From Cytophagales bacterium WSM2-2 (GTDB lineage: Bacteria > Bacteroidota > Bacteroidia > Cytophagales > Cyclobacteriaceae): a stretch of DNA of 64,000 nt. The notes under the pieces were generated by a model, which was not told the DNA's origin, searched no databases, and saw only the letters and a list, made by a program, of their open reading frames with translations. The position numbers were made by a program, and so were the translations under genes. Of the stretch, positions 61,631-64,000 are shown one piece after another. Where the stretch lies: positions 3,956,001 to 4,020,000 of the forward strand of contig BNHL01000001.1 of NCBI GenBank assembly GCA_015472025.1. Reading direction: 5' to 3'. Each line of letters opens with the position of its first letter. The stretch's first letter is position 1.

Positions 61631-62107
61631 ATGACTTTTCTAAAACAGCTATTCCGGAATTCACAGCATATTATTCTCTATGCCGCCTTGATGGGGGGAA
61701 TGGTATTCATTTTGAAATGGCTGCAATGGAAGTATTTAATAACAGATAATTCCTCAGACATTTATATTGCACTGATAGCGCTCCTGTTCACATTCCTGGG
61801 CGTTTGGTTGGCCAATCAGACTGCCAAGACCAAAATGCAAACCGTAGTGGTGGAAAAAGAAGTCTATCTGGATACGAACTGCCTTGTCATCAACGAAACT
61901 GAGCTTAAAAAGCTGAGTCTGAGCAACCGTGAATACGAAGTTCTGCTATTGTTAATGAAAGGGCATAGCAATGCGGCAATTGCGGAAAGCCTGTTCCTTT
62001 CCCTGAGCACTGTAAAGACCCATGTATCAAATCTGCTGGTAAAAATGGATGTGAAAAGCCGTACGCAAGCGATCGAAAAGGCTCGGCGATTGAGAATTGC
62101 ACCTTAG
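61631..62107 (+). CDS. Membrane-tethered LuxR-type HTH regulator
   Basis: A 158-residue protein from ATG 61631. Two transmembrane segments (about 12-31 and 44-63) are followed by a coiled linker and a C-terminal LuxR/GerE helix-turn-helix (LSNREYEVLLLLMKGHSNAAIAESLFLSLSTVKTHVSNLL). There is no receiver domain, so it may be controlled by membrane state or proteolysis. The DUF4199 protein starts 106 nt downstream and is a possible target or partner. Confidence 0.88.
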   Translation: MTFLKQLFRNSQHIILYAALMGGMVFILKWLQWKYLITDNSSDIYIALIALLFTFLGVWLANQTAKTKMQTVVVEKEVYLDTNCLVINETELKKLSLSNREYEVLLLLMKGHSNAAIAESLFLSLSTVKTHVSNLLVKMDVKSRTQAIEKARRLRIAP

Positions 62108-62212
62108 GAGTTTCCTACTTTAGTATTGAAATACCTGCAGAGGAGCAGATTGATACTTAAGTATGAGCCCAACGACTCAACACGATTCTAGATTTGCCCG
62201 AAAAAACAAATC

Positions 62213-62746
62213 ATGAAACGAAACGTACTGATTTTCGGACTGGTACTTGGAACTTTCCTTGCTGGTCACGCGCTCTACATTGTAAATATTGTTTATCATA
62301 ACCCTGACTTTAAAAGCAATGATGTAGTAGGTTATGCTGCTATGATCATTGTTTTCTCACTCACCTTTTTCGGGATCCAAAACTACCGCAACAAAGAACT
62401 TAATGGGTTTATTTCATTTGGAAGCGCATTTAAGACAGGGGCGCTTATCGCCTTGTTGGGTTCAACCATGTATGTGGTGGCCTGGCTATTTTACTACTAC
62501 CTGTTTGTTCCTGACTTTATAGACAAATATACTTTGCATGTGTTGGGTGAGGCTACACGGAATGGCGCATCCGCTGCAGAACTGGCTAAGAAGGCCGAAG
62601 AGATGAAGCAGTTTAAAGAGATGTACAAAAGCCCTCTCTTTGTGGTCGTGATCAGCTACGCAGAAGTATTACCGGTTGGTCTCATCGTTGCTTTGATTAG
62701 CTCCTTTATTTTGAAGAAAAAGCAACCGGCAACGACTATTGCTTGA
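62213..62746 (+). CDS. DUF4199 membrane protein
   Basis: A 177-residue protein with about four hydrophobic segments and the family block GIQNYRNKELNGFISFGSAFKTG, diagnostic of DUF4199 in Bacteroidota. The family has no known function. It follows the LuxR-type gene, with a gap of 105 nt that leaves room for its own promoter. Confidence 0.9.
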   Translation: MKRNVLIFGLVLGTFLAGHALYIVNIVYHNPDFKSNDVVGYAAMIIVFSLTFFGIQNYRNKELNGFISFGSAFKTGALIALLGSTMYVVAWLFYYYLFVPDFIDKYTLHVLGEATRNGASAAELAKKAEEMKQFKEMYKSPLFVVVISYAEVLPVGLIVALISSFILKKKQPATTIA

Positions 62747-62816
62747 AGATCCTTCCGCCCATACGGAATCACTTTGATACTTAGCAGGAGGTTGTCTATG
62801 TTGCTCAAAAAATCAC

Positions 62817-63197
62817 ATGAGCAGAAAGAATTTCAATACTTCGAAAGTACCTCGCATGAGCGAATTATTTCCTCAAGCCGTAATTGCCGACAACCTGGTT
62901 TATCTTTCTGGTATGCCTGGATTGGACAAGACAACGGGAAAAGTAGTGAGCGATGATTTTGAAGCACAGGCAAGACAAGCCTTCCTGAATATAAAGACTG
63001 TTTTAGAAGAAGCCGGGAGCAGTATGCCAAAAATCATAAAGACGACAGTGTTCATGGTTACAGGTAATGATTTCAGTGTCCTGAATAAAGTGTATCAAGA
63101 GTTCTTTCCTGAGAATCCTCCGGCCCGCAGTGCGCCTCAAGTAATGCCATTTCCCGCGGGAATTCTTATTTCGGTGGAATGTATTGCACAGCTGTAA
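62817..63197 (+). CDS. RidA-family enamine/imine deaminase
   Basis: A 126-residue protein with the YjgF/RidA fold: PQAVIADNLVYLSGMPGLDKTTG, QARQAFLNIKTVLEEAGSSMPKIIKTTVFM and the C-terminal PARSAPQVMPFPAGILISVECIAQ with the conserved Arg and Cys. Such proteins remove reactive 2-aminoacrylate-type intermediates in the cytoplasm. It is 71 nt after the DUF4199 gene. Confidence 0.93.
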   Translation: MSRKNFNTSKVPRMSELFPQAVIADNLVYLSGMPGLDKTTGKVVSDDFEAQARQAFLNIKTVLEEAGSSMPKIIKTTVFMVTGNDFSVLNKVYQEFFPENPPARSAPQVMPFPAGILISVECIAQL

Positions 63198-63320
63198 TGT
63201 ACAAGCGACTCAGCTGAGAAATAAATCTCACAGGTATTCCCAGGCAACCAGGAAATCCAGAATTTCTACAAAATTGACTTGTTAGTTTGCTTCATACCAA
63301 ACAATTAAAACAAGTCAGTT

Positions 63321-63776
63321 ATGAAAAAACTAATCGCATTATTGATCCTTGGCGTGGTTGTGCAAGGGTTTGCTCAAAAGGCAAAAGATGCTGTTCCTCA
63401 GTCCGTTAAAGATGCCTTCGTAAAGGCCTATCCCAATGCCAAAGGAGTTAAATGGTCAAAAGAGGAAAGCGACTTTGAAGCCAGCTTCAATCAGAACAAA
63501 GAAGAGATGTCGGTGGTACTTGATGCATCAGGCAATGTGAAAGAAGTAGAGACCGAGATTGCACAGAGCGCATTACCGGAAGCAATAAAAAGCGTCCTGA
63601 CCAAGGAGTACAAAGACTACAAAGTGACCGAAGCTGCGAAGATCACGGCCGGAGGAGTTACCAGTTATGAAGCAGAAGTGAAAAAAGGAAAAGAAGAATT
63701 CGACTTCATCTTCTCGGCAGACGGTAAGCTCCAGAAGAAAGTAGAAAAGAAAAAAGAGGAGAAGGACAAGGATTAA
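63321..63776 (+). CDS. Secreted PepSY-like (PF11396) protein
   Basis: A 151-residue periplasmic or secreted protein with signal peptide MKKLIALLILGVVVQGFAQ. Two PepSY-like repeats are visible: VKDAFVKAYPNAKGVKWSKE with DFEASFNQNKEEMSVVLD, and IKSVLTKEYKDYKVTEAAKI with SYEAEVKKGKEEFDFIFS. The C-terminus is Lys/Glu-rich. Family members are small and common in Bacteroidota; role unknown. The next gene begins 26 nt later. Confidence 0.92.
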   Translation: MKKLIALLILGVVVQGFAQKAKDAVPQSVKDAFVKAYPNAKGVKWSKEESDFEASFNQNKEEMSVVLDASGNVKEVETEIAQSALPEAIKSVLTKEYKDYKVTEAAKITAGGVTSYEAEVKKGKEEFDFIFSADGKLQKKVEKKKEEKDKD

Positions 63777-63801
63777 GCGAAGCAAACCAACCGAAATACA
63801 T

Positions 63802-64000
63802 ATGAAAAAATTAATCACACTGTGCCTGTTGTTGGAGTGTATTACATTCATGGGCCAAAGCCAGTCTACCTCGAAATTTCAATTGATCAAAAAAACGGTC
63901 ATTGGTGGTGAAGGCGGATGGGATTACCTGAGTGTCGACTCGGAAGAGCGGAGACTTTACATTTCACATGCCACGCAAGTGGAAGTACTCAATGCCGATA
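63802..64000 (+). CDS. YncE-like beta-propeller protein, N-terminal part (cut by window edge)
   Basis: About 66 residues are visible from ATG 63802. A signal peptide (LITLCLLLECITFMGQ) is followed by GGEGGWDYLSVDSEERRLYI and SHATQVEVLNAD, the opening blade of YVTN/YncE-type beta-propellers. It begins 26 nt after the PepSY-like gene, suggesting co-transcription. Confidence 0.85.
   Translation, partial: MKKLITLCLLLECITFMGQSQSTSKFQLIKKTVIGGEGGWDYLSVDSEERRLYISHATQVEVLNAD

Overview
The window reads as one stretch of a Bacteroidota chromosome, most likely a Cytophagales-type bacterium. This rests on family content rather than any database search: a SusC-like TonB receptor with a carboxypeptidase-regulatory-like domain, a DUF5916 outer-membrane protein, a very large secreted protein ending in a type-A T9SS sorting domain, the short primary-type sigma factor of this phylum, LytS/LytTR two-component genes, DUF4199, DUF2911 and PepSY-like proteins, and TAnnTTTG-like promoter elements. 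Gene density is ordinary. I see no phage, transposase, CRISPR array or rRNA.

Layout. 1-584 is the start of a TonB receptor. 793-5143 holds a secreted SDHYKT-repeat protein and a tightly overlapping LytS kinase / degenerate LytS-like kinase / LytTR regulator trio. 5322-9528 carries a DUF5916 protein, a PEBP-like protein and an AraC regulator. 9821-13680 has small orphan proteins, a Tat-signal DsrE-like protein, a hotdog thioesterase and lipoproteins. 13952-19234 is a compact five-gene operon: two coiled-coil proteins, a periplasmic solute-binding protein fused to an OmpA peptidoglycan-binding domain, an ABC permease and an ABC ATPase. 19375-25147 has a MacB/FtsX-type permease, a BaiN-like flavoprotein, three tRNAs (Ser-GCU, Arg-UCU, Pro-UGG), a 43-residue lipoprotein and a serine hydrolase. 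25241-31999 contains a membrane AraC regulator, membrane proteins and an OmpR-type two-component system. 32006-36431 is a four-gene minus-strand operon ending in a leucine-rich-repeat protein. 36653-47096 runs from a TSUP transporter to a 2151-residue secreted PHP/MBG/CBM3 protein.

48217-57679 includes a DUF2911 protein, a lipoprotein with one heme c motif and a PAP2 phosphatase. It then holds an arsenic/metal region: a 26-residue Cys-rich peptide, an ECF sigma factor with a Cys-rich tail, ArsR, ArsI-like lyase, ArsN-like acetyltransferase and ArsC. A YdcZ-type transporter, a PLP decarboxylase and two small secreted proteins follow. 57695-64000 is more housekeeping-like: primary-type sigma factor, fatty acid desaturase, cold-shock protein, a small basic protein, a DEAD-box helicase, a membrane-tethered LuxR regulator, DUF4199, RidA, a PepSY-like protein and the start of a YncE-like beta-propeller protein.

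Most notable. First, the five-gene ABC/OmpA/coiled-coil operon, whose envelope-spanning architecture suggests something other than simple nutrient import. Second, a repeated bipartite promoter motif (TTGCGTC, 16-17 bp, CGTC) that I find before the ECF sigma gene itself, before the divergent PAP2 gene and before the Cys-rich peptide; this suggests a small autoregulated metal- or thiol-responsive regulon.
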